Origin: Actinomyces sp. AC-20-1
GTDB taxonomy: Bacteria; Actinomycetota; Actinomycetes; Actinomycetales; Actinomycetaceae
Reading direction: 5' to 3'
Assembly (NCBI RefSeq): GCF_023369555.1
Contig: NZ_JACJVC010000005.1
Span: 1-64,000, forward strand
DNA length: 64,000 nucleotides
The position numbers and the translations under genes were made by a program. Below, piece by piece: positions 26,858 to 35,844 of the stretch (the stretch's first letter is position 1; each line of letters starts with the position of its first letter). A model generated the notes under the pieces. That model saw only the letters and a program-made list of their open reading frames with translations. It did not search any database and was not told where the DNA came from.

Positions 26858-28081
26858 GTGAGCATGAGCGTGTGGGACGACGTCGTCGGCCAGGACAAGG
26901 TCGTCGCGGACCTCGAGGCCGCGGCGCGCTCCGCCCGCGCCCTGGCCGAGCAGCGAGAGGGGCGTGCGGACACCGCAGGCGCCACCGACGCCACGGGCTC
27001 CGCCGGCACCGCGGCCATGACCCACGCCTGGCTCGTCACCGGCCCGCCCGGCTCCGGCCGCTCCAACGCCGCCCGCGCCTTCGCCGCCGCCCTGCAGTGC
27101 ACCGGCGCCGTGCCCGGCTGCGGCGAGTGCAAGCCCTGCCGCGACGTCATGAGCGGCACCCACCCCGACGTCGTGCGGCTGTCCACCGAGCGGCTCATCA
27201 TCACGATGGAGGAGGTCAAGGACCTCATCGGCGAGGCCCAGCGCCGCCCCTGGACCGGGCGCTGGCGCGTCATCCTCGTCGAGGACGCCGACCGCATGGC
27301 CGAGCGCACCACCAACGTCCTGCTCAAGTCCATCGAGGAGCCGCCGCCGCAGACCGTCTGGGTCCTGTGCACCCCCAGCGCCGACGACGTCCTGCCGACC
27401 ATCCGCTCGCGCTGCCGCCTCGTCACCCTGCGCGTGCCGCCGCCGCAGGCCGTCGCGGAGCTGCTCGTGCGCCGCGACGGCGCCGACCCGGGGCTCGCCG
27501 AGCGCGCGGCCCGCGCCAGCCAGTCCCACATCGGCCTTGCCCGCCACCTCGCCGTGGACCCGGGCGCCTGGGAGCGCCGCCGCCGGCTCCTGCTCGCCCC
27601 CGTCTCCCTGCGCAGCGTCGGCGACGCCGTCCTGGCCGCCGCCGAGCTCGTCGAGAACGCGGAGACCGAGGCCAAGGAGGCCACCACCGAGCGCGACGCG
27701 CGCGAGCGGGCCGAGCTCCTGCGGGCCCTGGGCATGGAGGGGGACACCAAGGTGCCGCCCGCCCTGCGTGCCCAGGTCCGCCAGCTCGAGGAGGACCAGA
27801 AGCGCCGCGCCAAGCGCGCCCGCACGGACGTGCTCGACCGCGCCATGACCGACCTGCTGTCCTTCTACCGCGACGTCCTGGCCACCCAGCTGGGCTCCGA
27901 CGTCGAGCGCGTCAACATCGACCTCGCCGAGGCCGTGGACCAGGTCGCCCGCACCACCGGGCCGGAGCAGTCCCTCGCCCGCATCGCCGCCATCGAGGAG
28001 TGCCGCGCCCGCCTGCGCACGAACGCCTCCGCGCTGCTGGCCGTCGAGGCCCTCATGGTCCAGCTGCGCCCCCAGGCCTGA
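26858..28081 (+). CDS. holB: DNA polymerase III subunit delta'
   Basis: A 407-residue clamp-loader AAA+ subunit. It has the P-loop-like GPPGSGRSNAA (about residues 64-74), zinc-binding cysteines (CGECKPC, about 88-94, with an upstream Cys), VILVEDADRM, and the SRC motif (TIRSRCRLVTLRV). An Ala/Thr-rich insertion (residues about 34-52) separates the first helix from the P-loop. GTG 26858 follows a -10 hexamer; ATG 26864 is an alternative. Confidence 0.92.
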   Translation: MSMSVWDDVVGQDKVVADLEAAARSARALAEQREGRADTAGATDATGSAGTAAMTHAWLVTGPPGSGRSNAARAFAAALQCTGAVPGCGECKPCRDVMSGTHPDVVRLSTERLIITMEEVKDLIGEAQRRPWTGRWRVILVEDADRMAERTTNVLLKSIEEPPPQTVWVLCTPSADDVLPTIRSRCRLVTLRVPPPQAVAELLVRRDGADPGLAERAARASQSHIGLARHLAVDPGAWERRRRLLLAPVSLRSVGDAVLAAAELVENAETEAKEATTERDARERAELLRALGMEGDTKVPPALRAQVRQLEEDQKRRAKRARTDVLDRAMTDLLSFYRDVLATQLGSDVERVNIDLAEAVDQVARTTGPEQSLARIAAIEECRARLRTNASALLAVEALMVQLRPQA

Positions 28082-28093
28082 GCCGGGCGGCAG

Positions 28094-28438
28094 GTGTGGG
28101 CCGGGCAGTACTCCCCGTCGTCGCGCTCGGCCCTGCTCATCGAGGTCACGGTGTCCAAGGGCGTGGCCGCCAGCAACCTCTACCTCATCGCCTCGGACGG
28201 CAGGCCCGTCCTCCTGCCCGCCCAGGGCCTCACCGGCTCCATGCGCAAGGAGACCAGGGCCGCCACCGAGACCCTCCGGGTCGCGGACACCCTGTGGGCC
28301 TGGGCCGAGGTCCGCGGGCTCGTGCGCGAGTCGGGCCAGTACGTGAGGAGCACGAGCAGGCTCCTCGAGCGCAACCGCCTGTCCCCGGGCCGGGAGCACG
28401 AGCTCCGGGCCGCCTACGCGCAGGGCCGGCGCGCGTAG
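28094..28438 (+). pseudogene. C-terminal fragment of a PH-domain membrane protein
   Basis: A 114-residue frame matching the second half of the minus-strand gene at 29764-30417: both have an IA-DG...L-P stretch, then LWAW/IWAW, the identical GLVRESGQYV, and a final RLSP motif. The two membrane helices expected before the PH domain are missing, and the frame starts 12 nt after holB. It is probably a truncated paralog, though translation coupled to holB is possible. Confidence 0.55.
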
Positions 28439-28508
28439 CACCGATAGCGCCGACGGTGGCGGTGGCGCCGGGTGCGCGCTCCCCATCGTGCGGGCGGCGC
28501 GCCCCTGC

Positions 28509-28514
28509 GAGGAT
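28509..28514 (+). promoter_or_regulatory. -10-like hexamer GAGGAT before the split PH-domain gene
   Basis: GAGGAT ends 6 nt before GTG 28521, the same geometry as the other leaderless promoters, although the first base departs from consensus. Confidence 0.35.
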
Positions 28515-28520
28515 CGCCCC

Positions 28521-29816
28521 GTGAGCACCCCCTCCGCCCACCGGGCCCGGTCTGGCCCCGAGGTCTACGTCCGGCGCCGTCCCCTCATCGAGCGCGTCAT
28601 GGCCGTGCCCTTCATCGCCCTGGCGGGCACGGCCCTCGCGGGCCTGGTCCCGCTGCTGGCGGGGGCCGTCACCGGCCGCCACCCGGCTGGCTCTGTCGGG
28701 CCCGGCCTGGTGCTGCCCACAGTGCTGCTCATCCTCCTGCTCGCCGTGCCCGGGGTCGTCGCCTAACGGCCGCGCCTCGTGGCGGACGCCTCCGGGCTGC
28801 ACGTGCGCGGCATCCTCACCCGACGGGACCTGCCGTGGCCGGCCAGCCGCGGCGAGCTCGTCACCGTCCCCGTCCTCGGGCTCCGCCGCACGAGGACCAT
28901 GGCCGTCCAGTACCGTCCCGCGGACGGCTCCCGGGCGGTGACGATCCACGCCCTCGCCCGGCCGACGGTGACGGTCCTCGAGGACCCGGACGCCGTCCAG
29001 GAGGCCACCGACCTGTGGCAGTGGGGCGTGAGCCGCGGCTACGTCAACCCGGCCGAGGAGCCCCGGGGTGCCGCCGAGGCGCCCCGCGCCGCCGGGACAG
29101 CCACCGCTGGGACCGCGCTCGCGCCGTCGGACCACCTGGGGCTGAGCACCGCCGGGCCGGGCGCCGTCGGCTCCCCGCTGGACCCGGCGCTGCACCAGGC
29201 CCAGGCCCTGCACCTGCGCGCCTGGGACAGCGCCCGCGGCGCCCTCACCGTCCTCCTGACCGTGCTCGGGCTCATCCTGACCGCCGTCATCGCCACCCTC
29301 CTGAGCCCGGGCAGCGCGGCGGAGGCTGTCGGTGCCGGCGTCGCGCTCCTGTTCTTCGGGCCCCTCACCGCGCTCGTCCTCGTCCTCGCCTCCGGCACGA
29401 CGACGATCGACGCCGAGGGCTTCCACGTCCGCCGCCTCGGCCGCCTCGGGCGGGTAGACGCCCCCTGGCCCCGCTCGCGCTCCGACCTCTACGTCCACGT
29501 GGCGACGAGCGGGCGCTCGGGCAGCACCGGCACCTGCGTCCTGCTCCTGCCCGACGGACGCCCCCTCATGCTGCCGGGGACGGGCGGCGGCAGGGGAGCG
29601 GGCGGGGCGCTGCGCGCCTGGGAGACCTCCGAGCGCATCTGGGCGTGGGGCGTGTCGCACGGCCTCGCCCGGGATGACGGCGCCTACCGGCCCTGCGCCG
29701 ACCGGACTTGGGAGGCGCGGCGCCGGCTCTCCCGGGCCCACCTCGACGTCGAGCGCGCGCGCCTCAGCCCTCGCGCAGGGCCTGCTCCTGCCGGGGGCTC
29801 AGACGGTACTGCTTGA
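28521..29816 (+). pseudogene. Tandem PH-domain membrane protein split by an in-frame stop
   Basis: One reading frame runs from GTG 28521 to the stop at 29816, but TAA at 28764-28766 interrupts it. Before the stop are 81 residues with two membrane helices (VMAVPFIALAGTALAGLVPLL; VLPTVLLILLLAVPGVV). After it, restart at GTG 28779 gives 345 residues: a PH-like part (ASGLHVRGILTRRDLPWP), two more helices (about residues 150-205), a second PH-like part (IDAEGFHVRRLGRLGRV) and the family tail (RIWAWGVSHGLARDDGAY, RLSPR). Comparison with the paralog at 29764-30417 shows that the two parts belong together. Either this is a pseudogene or two separately translated polypeptides have arisen. The last 53 nt overlap the convergent paralog. 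Confidence 0.6.
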
Positions 29817-30417
29817 CCTCCCGGTTGGTGGTGTCGACGTACTGCCCGCTCTCACGCACCAGCCCCCGTGACAGGGCCCACGCCCAGATCGTGTCCGCGT
29901 CCACCAGCGACCGCCTCAGGTGCTCGCGGGCCAGCGCCCGCCTCGGAGCCCCCACGGTGCGCAGGGTGCCGGGCACGAGGGAGGCCGAGCCGTCGGCGGC
30001 GATGACCCACACCGCGCTGGCGTAGGAGCCCTCCTTCTTGCTCATGACGGCGATGGCGGAGCGCGACGGCGGCCACGGCAGGAGCCTCGTCCCGGTGGCC
30101 GTGGTGACGCGGATGCCCTCGCGCGTGAGGACGACGCGCGAGCGGAAGGTGGAGATGAGGTTGTAGACCATCCAGATCGCCAGCCCGATGCAGAACACGC
30201 CCCAGGCCTGGGTGAGCAGGCCGTGGCCCTCAATGAGCCGGGCGCGACGCGACGTGCCGGTCCGGGCGTCCGGATGGAGGATGAGCTGCGTGCTGAGCCA
30301 GACCATCCCGGGGGCGAGGAGGAGACCGAGGACCAGCGCGCTGATCCTGGTGCTGAGTCTGTGGGTGAAGGCCAGGGGCTCGAGGCCCACACGGACGTGG
30401 TCTGCGAGGGAGGTCAT
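29764..30417 (-). CDS. PH-domain-like membrane protein, intact paralog
   Basis: A 217-residue protein. Two membrane helices (about 25-45 and 70-92) are followed by VVLTREGIRVTTATGTRLLPWP, the start of a PH-like domain, then the tail motif TIWAWALSRGLVRESGQYV and the C-terminal RLSPRQEQAL. ATG 30417 is 6 nt after a CAGGAT hexamer, suggesting a leaderless transcript. It is the only intact member of three related loci here. Function unknown; a membrane-anchored cytoplasmic PH fold is inferred. Confidence 0.7.
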   Translation of the reverse strand: MTSLADHVRVGLEPLAFTHRLSTRISALVLGLLLAPGMVWLSTQLILHPDARTGTSRRARLIEGHGLLTQAWGVFCIGLAIWMVYNLISTFRSRVVLTREGIRVTTATGTRLLPWPPSRSAIAVMSKKEGSYASAVWVIAADGSASLVPGTLRTVGAPRRALAREHLRRSLVDADTIWAWALSRGLVRESGQYVDTTNREVKQYRLSPRQEQALREG

Positions 30418-30423
30418 GGCGGC

Positions 30424-30429
30424 ATCCTG
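30424..30429 (-). promoter_or_regulatory. -10 hexamer CAGGAT (minus strand)
   Basis: Read on the minus strand, CAGGAT ends 6 nt before ATG 30417, with no ribosome-binding site. Confidence 0.4.
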
Positions 30430-30521
30430 CCAGGCCCTCCCTCCGGCCCGCAGCGGCGCAGGCTCCCGGGCCGGGGAGCGCTCCCCCTTGAGGAGGAGTG
30501 CGGCCCGCAGGCGGGCGCCCG

Positions 30522-30527
30522 TAGGCT
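30522..30527 (+). promoter_or_regulatory. -10 hexamer TAGGCT, leaderless promoter of the peptidase gene
   Basis: TAGGCT ends 7 nt before GTG 30535. Confidence 0.5.
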
Positions 30528-30534
30528 GCCGCTC

Positions 30535-32160
30535 GTGACCCCCATGACCCGCACCCCCCGACACACCCGCTCCCAGCGCGCGCTCGCGGCCCTCGCGGCC
30601 ACCGCTCTCGCCCTGGGCGCCGCCGCCTGCGGCGGACAGACGGTTCCCGTCAGGAACGCCACCCCCGCGCCCGGCTCGACCGCCGCCGTCCCACAGGGCC
30701 TGGAGTCCTTCTACTCCCAGGAGCTCGACTGGTACCCCTGCGGCGACGGCTCCACGATCGCCGAGTACGCCAAGGGCGAGCTCCTGTGCGCCACCGCCGA
30801 GGTCCCGCTCGACTACGAGGACCCGGACGGCCAGAGGATCACCCTCGCGCTCAAGAAGCGCGAGGCCGACGGCGACGCCCAGGGCACGCTCTTCGTCAAC
30901 CCGGGCGGCCCCGGCGGCTCCGGCGTCGAGCTCGTGGGCTCCGCCGACGGCCTCATCGGTGAGGACGTCCTCAAGGTCTACGACGTCATCGGCTTCGACC
31001 CGCGCGGCGTCGGCTCCTCCACGGCCGTGGACTGCGTGAGCGACGCCGAGCTCGACGAGCAGCGCTCCGGCCGGGTCTACACCGCCGAGGAGCTCGCCGC
31101 CGAGGAGAGCGAGGAGGACACCCAGGCCGCCGTCCTGGCCTCCGCGAAGGAGGACGCCGCCGCCTGCGAGGCCCACACCGAGGTCAAGGGCCTGCTCGAC
31201 CACATCGACACCGTCTCCGCCGCCCGCGACCTCGACATCCTGCGCGCCCTGGCCGGGGACCCGGTGCTCACCTACCTGGGCTACTCCTACGGCACCTACC
31301 TGGGCGCCACCTACGCGGACCTCTTCCCCGCCAACGTCGGCCGCCTCGTGCTCGACGGCGCCGTCGACCCGATGCTGAGCGCCGGCGAGCTGAGCCTGGG
31401 CCAGGCCGAGGGCTTCGAGAACGCCCTGCGGGCCTTCGTCAAGGACTGCCAGTCCGGCAGCTCCTGCCCGCTGACCGGCGACGTCGACTCCGGTGTGCGC
31501 CAGGTCCAGGACTTCCTCGACCTCGTGGCCACGAGCCCCATCGAGACCTACGACCCCAAGCGCCCGCTCACCCGCTCCCTCGCCCTCGACGCCATCATCG
31601 GCGTCCTCTACGCCGACGAGTCCTGGTCGGTGCTCGCCGAGGCCCTGAACCAGGCGATGCTCCAGGACGACGGCTCCACCATGCTCTACATCGCGGACCT
31701 GCTCGCCTCGCGCAACGACGACGGCTCCTACTCCGGCAACGGCGACGAGGCCATCACGGCGATCAACTGCCTCGACTACCCGGTCCAGGGAGACCCGGCC
31801 TCCTGGGCGGCCGAGGCCGACAAGGCCGAGGAGCTGTCCCCGACCTTCGGCGACGTGATGGGCTACTCGGACCTGTACTGCCAGGGGTGGGGGCACGCCT
31901 CCGACCGTGAGCGCACGGCGATCCGCGCCACGGGCGCCGCCCCGATCCTCGTCGTCGGCACGACGGGCGACCCCGCCACCCCCTACCAGTGGTCGGTCTC
32001 CCTGAGCGAGCAGCTCGACTCCGCGGCGCTGCTCACCTGGGAGGGCAACGGGCACACCGCCTACGGGCGCGCCGGCGACTGCGTGGGCAGCGCCGTCGAC
32101 ACCTACCTGCTGACGGGACAGCTGCCCGAGGACGGCCTGACCTGCGCCGGCCAGGAGTGA
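30535..32160 (+). CDS. Secreted tripeptidyl aminopeptidase-like lipoprotein (S33 alpha/beta hydrolase)
   Basis: A 541-residue exported hydrolase. The signal sequence ends in a lipobox (LGAAACGG). The alpha/beta-hydrolase core has the oxyanion motif NPGGPGGSG, the nucleophile elbow GYSYGT (Ser251), the acid in VGTTGDPATP and the histidine in GNGHTAYGR. The C-terminal TAP-like domain places it with Streptomyces SlpD/SlpE-type tripeptidyl aminopeptidases (peptidase family S33), which trim N-terminal tripeptides outside the cell. GTG 30535 follows a -10 hexamer. In this peptide- and arginine-using organism it may supply amino acids. Confidence 0.88.
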   Translation: MTPMTRTPRHTRSQRALAALAATALALGAAACGGQTVPVRNATPAPGSTAAVPQGLESFYSQELDWYPCGDGSTIAEYAKGELLCATAEVPLDYEDPDGQRITLALKKREADGDAQGTLFVNPGGPGGSGVELVGSADGLIGEDVLKVYDVIGFDPRGVGSSTAVDCVSDAELDEQRSGRVYTAEELAAEESEEDTQAAVLASAKEDAAACEAHTEVKGLLDHIDTVSAARDLDILRALAGDPVLTYLGYSYGTYLGATYADLFPANVGRLVLDGAVDPMLSAGELSLGQAEGFENALRAFVKDCQSGSSCPLTGDVDSGVRQVQDFLDLVATSPIETYDPKRPLTRSLALDAIIGVLYADESWSVLAEALNQAMLQDDGSTMLYIADLLASRNDDGSYSGNGDEAITAINCLDYPVQGDPASWAAEADKAEELSPTFGDVMGYSDLYCQGWGHASDRERTAIRATGAAPILVVGTTGDPATPYQWSVSLSEQLDSAALLTWEGNGHTAYGRAGDCVGSAVDTYLLTGQLPEDGLTCAGQE

Positions 32161-32181
32161 CGGGACGCTGAGCGCCCGGGG

Positions 32182-32203
32182 CTGAGAGGCGCCGGAGCCT
32201 CAG
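32182..32203. terminator. Convergent hairpin between peptidase and asparaginase genes
   Basis: CTGAG-A-GGC pairs with GCC-CTCAG around GCCGGA, with one bulged base. It overlaps the asparaginase stop codon region. The stem is weak, so this is tentative. Confidence 0.3.
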
Positions 32204-33213
32204 TCCCGGGTGAGCTCCCCGGCGATCGAGCGGCCCACCCAGCCGGCCAGCCCGGCGCCGCGCAGCCCCTGGCTCAGGAGGAACTGCACCTTGGCGTAGA
32301 CGGCCTCCAGGGTCATGTCCGCGCTGCCGACCGCCCCCGCCCGGGCCATCGCGTCGCCCGTCTCGTAGCGTCCGAGGCGCACGCGGGCCTCGTGGCACTG
32401 GGAGGCGACGACGACGGCCGTGCCCGCCGCGGTGACCGAGGCGATGAGGCCGGTGAGCCCGGGCTCACCGCTGGGCACGTTGCCGACGCCGAAGGCCCGC
32501 AGGATGACGGCCTCAGGCAGGGGCGTGAGCATGGCCTCCAGCCGGGCGGTCGTGAGGCCGGGCACGAGGTCGACGACGGCGACGTCGTGACGGCGGTAGG
32601 GCCGTGGCCGCGGCCATCCCTCACCCGTCCCGGGGGTGGCGGACCACTGCCACGGGGCACCGGCGCGGGCCAGCGGCGGGTGGGAGGGCGAGTCGAAGCC
32701 CTCGAAGGACCAGGCGCTCGTCTTGGTCGCCCGGTTCCCGGCGAGCAGGCGGTGGCCGAAGAAGAGGCTCACGCCCGCGGCGCGCGGGTGGCGGGCGGCC
32801 CGCAGGGCGCCGGTGACGTTGGCGGCGGCGTCGGAGCCGGGGCTGAGCGCGGGCAGCTGCGAGCCGGTGACGACGACGGGCCGTCCCAGGCCGGTGAGGG
32901 CGTAGGACAGGGCCGCGCTGGTGTAGGCCATCGTGTCCGTGCCGTGCAGGACGACGAGGCCGTCGGCGGCCCGCGGCCCGACGGCGTGGGCGCGCAGGTC
33001 GTCCACGACCTGCTGCCAGGACTCCGGTGTGGCGTTGGAGGAGTCGATGAGGGGGGCGAGTGAGGAGAAGGTGAGGCCGTCGGCGAGGTCCGCGCCCTCG
33101 GGGCCCTCGAGCAGGCGGGTGAGCCAGCCCTCGAGGTCCGCACCGGGGACGAGGCCCTGGGGGGAGCCGACCATGCCGATGGTGCCGCCGGTGTAGGTCA
33201 CGTGCAGGCGCAT
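32200..33213 (-). CDS. ansA: Type I L-asparaginase
   Basis: A 337-residue amidohydrolase converting asparagine to aspartate and ammonia. The catalytic motif YTGGTIGM is at residues 7-14 and the second threonine motif is VLHGTDTMAYT. No signal peptide is present, so it is cytoplasmic (type I). ATG 33213 comes 6 nt after TACCCT on the minus strand; a longer in-frame start would add ten residues ahead of the universal start of the family. Confidence 0.92.
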   Translation of the reverse strand: MRLHVTYTGGTIGMVGSPQGLVPGADLEGWLTRLLEGPEGADLADGLTFSSLAPLIDSSNATPESWQQVVDDLRAHAVGPRAADGLVVLHGTDTMAYTSAALSYALTGLGRPVVVTGSQLPALSPGSDAAANVTGALRAARHPRAAGVSLFFGHRLLAGNRATKTSAWSFEGFDSPSHPPLARAGAPWQWSATPGTGEGWPRPRPYRRHDVAVVDLVPGLTTARLEAMLTPLPEAVILRAFGVGNVPSGEPGLTGLIASVTAAGTAVVVASQCHEARVRLGRYETGDAMARAGAVGSADMTLEAVYAKVQFLLSQGLRGAGLAGWVGRSIAGELTRD

Positions 33214-33219
33214 GGGCCC

Positions 33220-33225
33220 AGGGTA
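33220..33225 (-). promoter_or_regulatory. -10 hexamer TACCCT (minus strand), leaderless ansA promoter
   Basis: TACCCT ends 6 nt before ATG 33213 on the minus strand. Confidence 0.5.
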
Positions 33226-33330
33226 GGGGTTCCGCCCGGGCACCTGTGTCCAGGACCACGCGGTGGTGGGCGCGGCGGCGTTTGCGCCCCGCGCGGCGCT
33301 GCCGGTAGCGTGTGCTGCGCTGCCCAGCGC

Positions 33331-33406
33331 GCCACCTTAGCTCAGTCGGCAGAGCGATTCACTCGTAATGAATAGGTCGTGGGTTCGATTCCCACAGGTG
33401 GCTCCA
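33331..33406 (+). tRNA. tRNA-Thr (anticodon CGT)
   Basis: Acceptor arms GCCACCT/AGGTGGC pair fully. The D arm (GCTC...GAGC), the anticodon stem ATTCA/TGAAT with loop CTCGTAA (anticodon CGT, reading ACG) and the T arm GTGGG-TTCGATT-CCCAC are all canonical. Discriminator T and an encoded CCA (33404-33406) follow. Confidence 0.96.
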
Positions 33407-33408
33407 GC

Positions 33409-33439
33409 AAGGCCCCGGACCGGATGGTCCGGGGCCTTT
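33409..33439 (+). terminator. Terminator of tRNA-Thr
   Basis: AAGGCCCCGGACC and GGTCCGGGGCCTT form a perfect 13-bp stem with loop GGAT, directly after the tRNA, ending in a short T-run. Confidence 0.8.
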
Positions 33440-33646
33440 GCCGTTCCCCGTCCCATAAGCGCCGTTGCCGCTCGGCGAGGATTTATCCGGGCTCTCCGGG
33501 CCGGCGTCGTCGGTGAATCGGAGAATGGAATCGAGTTTCCCGCCCGATAATGTTGCCTGGAATGCAGATCGCGTTTATTGTTTTCTTGACATCGGTCCCC
33601 GCGCATTCTTGTGGAAGGGCCGGGAAGTCCATCAAGGAGAGCACTT
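33440..33646. other. AT-rich lsr2 upstream region
   Basis: This gap is clearly less GC-rich than its surroundings, especially 33540-33610. TTGACA (33586-33591) could be a -35 but no good -10 follows at 17 bp. AAGGAGA (33634-33640) is the lsr2 ribosome-binding site. AT-rich DNA is the preferred target of Lsr2, so autoregulation is plausible. Confidence 0.45.
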
Positions 33647-33976
33647 ATGGCCCAGAAGACCCAGGTCATTCTCGTAGACGACGTCGACGGCTCCGAGGCC
33701 ACCCAGACCATCACCTTCGCGCTCGACGGCGTCAGCTACGAGATCGACCTCAACGACGAGCACGCCGCCGCCCTGCGCGAGTCCATCGAGGAGTGGGCCT
33801 CCAAGGCGCGCCGCACCGCCGGGCGCCGCAGCCCCGGCACCCGCCGCCGCGCCGCCGCAGCCTCCGGCGAGACCCAGCGCATCCGCGAGTGGGCCCGCGA
33901 GCAGGGCATGGAGGTCTCCACCCGCGGCCGGATCTCCTCCGACATCCGCGCCGCCTACGAGAAGGCCAACGCCTGA
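33647..33976 (+). CDS. lsr2: Lsr2 nucleoid-associated protein
   Basis: A 109-residue H-NS-like silencer of AT-rich, often horizontally acquired DNA. The N-terminal dimerisation domain ([19 protein letters not shown]) and the C-terminal DNA-binding domain ([18 protein letters not shown], with the RGR AT-hook-like minor-groove motif) are both intact. ATG 33647 follows AAGGAGA at 6 nt. It is encoded about 4 kb before the lower-GC island, which is the type of DNA it would silence. Confidence 0.95.
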   Translation: MAQKTQVILVDDVDGSEATQTITFALDGVSYEIDLNDEHAAALRESIEEWASKARRTAGRRSPGTRRRAAAASGETQRIREWAREQGMEVSTRGRISSDIRAAYEKANA

Positions 33977-34142
33977 GGCCCTGCTGCGCCACCCGCGTCG
34001 CGGCCGTCCCCGCCAGGGAGCGGCCGCGACTGTGCTCCGAGTCCCCCGCGCCCCCAGGGGCTCCGGTGCCCTCAAGGTCCTCAGGGGCCCGCCCCCGCCC
34101 GTGACGGGCCCTCCGGCCTGGTCGTACCCCCTGCCGGCCTGG

Positions 34143-34148
34143 CAAGAT
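34143..34148 (+). promoter_or_regulatory. -10-like CAAGAT before gpmA
   Basis: CAAGAT ends 6 nt before ATG 34155, with no ribosome-binding site between. Confidence 0.45.
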
Positions 34149-34154
34149 GGCCCC

Positions 34155-34892
34155 ATGGCTTACACCCTTGTGCTGCTCCGCCACGGCGAGAGCGAATGGA
34201 ACGCAAAGAACCTCTTCACCGGCTGGGTCGACGTCCCGCTGTCGGAGAAGGGCCGCGCCGAGGCCGCCCGCGGTGGTGAGCTCCTCAAGGAGGCGGACGT
34301 CCTGCCCGACATCCTGTTCACCTCGATGCTGCGCCGCGCCATCATGACGGCCAACCTCGCCCTCGACTCGGCGGACCGCCACTGGATCCCCGTCGAGCGT
34401 CACTGGCGTCTCAACGAGCGCCACTACGGCGCCCTCCAGGGCAAGAACAAGAAGGAGATCCGCGACGAGTACGGCGAGGACCAGTTCATGCTCTGGCGCC
34501 GCTCCTTCGACGTCGCCCCGCCGGCCATCGAGGCGGGCTCCGAGTTCTCCCAGGACCAGGACCCCCGCTACGCCGGCGAGCCGGTCCCGGCCTCCGAGTG
34601 CCTCAAGGACGTCATCGCCCGACTCCTGCCCTACTGGGAGGAGCGCATCGTCCCCGAGCTGCGCACCGGCAAGACCGTCATGGTCGCCGCCCACGGCAAC
34701 TCGCTGCGCGCCATCGTCAAGCACCTCGACGGCATCTCCGACGAGGACATCGCCGGCGTCAACATCCCCACCGGCATCCCGCTCGTCTACGAGCTCGACG
34801 AGGAGACCCTCAAGCCCCTGAAGAAGGGCGGCACCTACCTCGACCCCGAGGCCGAGGCCAAGATCGCGGCCGTCGCCAACCAGGGCAAGTGA
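34155..34892 (+). CDS. gpmA: 2,3-bisphosphoglycerate-dependent phosphoglycerate mutase
   Basis: A 245-residue glycolytic enzyme interconverting 3- and 2-phosphoglycerate. The phospho-histidine is His10 in [10 protein letters not shown], with [12 protein letters not shown] and [10 protein letters not shown] completing the active site. The length matches the dPGM family. ATG 34155 immediately follows a -10 hexamer. A strong stem-loop follows the gene. Confidence 0.96.
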   Translation: MAYTLVLLRHGESEWNAKNLFTGWVDVPLSEKGRAEAARGGELLKEADVLPDILFTSMLRRAIMTANLALDSADRHWIPVERHWRLNERHYGALQGKNKKEIRDEYGEDQFMLWRRSFDVAPPAIEAGSEFSQDQDPRYAGEPVPASECLKDVIARLLPYWEERIVPELRTGKTVMVAAHGNSLRAIVKHLDGISDEDIAGVNIPTGIPLVYELDEETLKPLKKGGTYLDPEAEAKIAAVANQGK

Positions 34893-34913
34893 GCCTCCGG
34901 GCGGCCTGACCCC

Positions 34914-34947
34914 ACGGCCCCGCAGCGCACCGGCGCTGCGGGGCCGT
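34914..34947 (+). terminator. gpmA terminator
   Basis: Arms ACGGCCCCGCAGCGC and GCGCTGCGGGGCCGT pair over 15 bp with a 4-nt loop and end in TTGT, 22 nt after gpmA. Confidence 0.75.
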
Positions 34948-34990
34948 TGTCAGTGCCCGGCAGCGCCGGTGGGCGCCGGTCGGGGTGCCG

Positions 34991-35674
34991 TCACCGCTGG
35001 TCGCCGGCCTCCTCGGCCTGGCCGTCGTGCGCGCCCAGGTGGTGGCCCGAGACGAGGTAGGTCACGCGACGGGCCACCGATGTCGAGTGGTCCCCGAAGC
35101 GCTCGAGGAAGCGTCCCATGAGGACGGCGTCGACCACCTGCTGGCGGCTGAGCTCGTGGGCCGGGTCCAGGACCATCTGGAAGCACTCGCGGTGCAGCCG
35201 GTCCATCTCGGCGTCGTCGGCCTGGATGCGCCGGGCCAGGTCGAGGTCCTGGGAGGCGACCAGGCGCGCCACGTCCCGCCCGGCGCGCACCGCGTGGTCC
35301 GCCATGGTCAGCAGGTGGCCCATGACGGGCTCCGGCACCGGCGGCTCGGGGTAGCGGCCGCGGGCGATGGCCGCCACATGACGGGCCAGGTCGCCCTGGC
35401 GCTCGAGCGTCTGAGCCATGCGCAGCGCCGAGATGACGTGACGCAGGTCGGAGGCGACCGGCTGCTGACGGACCAGCAGCATGATGCACAGGTCGTCGAT
35501 GTCCCGCTGCAGGTCGTTGATGCGCTCGTCGGCGTCGATCACCTGCTCCGCCACGATGAGGTCGCCGTCACGCAGCGCCGCGCTGGCCCGCTCGATGGCG
35601 GTGGCGACCTGATCGGCCATGGACTCGAGGTCGTAACCGAGCTGCCTGAGCTCCTGGTTGAAGATGTCGCGCAC
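34991..35674 (-). CDS. phoU: Phosphate transport regulator PhoU
   Basis: A 227-residue protein made of two three-helix PhoU repeats, each with the conserved (E/D)xxx(D/E) metal-binding pattern (DADERINDLQRDIDD; DDAEMDRLHRECF). It represses the phosphate sensor kinase when phosphate is plentiful. GTG 35674 (RDIFNQELRQLGYDL) has AGGAGA upstream; longer starts lack family similarity. It is divergent from senX3, the classic actinobacterial arrangement. Confidence 0.93.
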   Translation of the reverse strand: MRDIFNQELRQLGYDLESMADQVATAIERASAALRDGDLIVAEQVIDADERINDLQRDIDDLCIMLLVRQQPVASDLRHVISALRMAQTLERQGDLARHVAAIARGRYPEPPVPEPVMGHLLTMADHAVRAGRDVARLVASQDLDLARRIQADDAEMDRLHRECFQMVLDPAHELSRQQVVDAVLMGRFLERFGDHSTSVARRVTYLVSGHHLGAHDGQAEEAGDQR

Positions 35675-35831
35675 GGTGACGTCTCCTGGTGTCGAGGGGC
35701 GCGCGGGCAGGGGCCCGCGGACGTCACCAGCATGGGCGCCCAAGGTGAACAACCGGCGACGGGGCCGAACACAGTCGGTGAACTCCTCGCCGTCGGCCCC
35801 CGACGTGCTCGCCACCCTCCCGGGCGCCGCC

Positions 35832-35837
35832 TACCCT
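35832..35837 (+). promoter_or_regulatory. -10 hexamer TACCCT, leaderless senX3 promoter
   Basis: TACCCT ends 7 nt before GTG 35845. Confidence 0.5.
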
Positions 35838-35844
35838 GAGGGGC

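Noticed and set aside
26015-28528. 837-codon minus-strand open frame across tmk and holB
   Set aside because: Low-complexity Gly/Ala/Val/Asp-rich translation, antisense to two certain housekeeping genes.
33586-33614. Complete sigma-A promoter for lsr2
   Set aside because: TTGACA is perfect but the hexamer at 17-bp spacing (TTGTGG) is a poor -10, so only the -35-like hexamer is mentioned.
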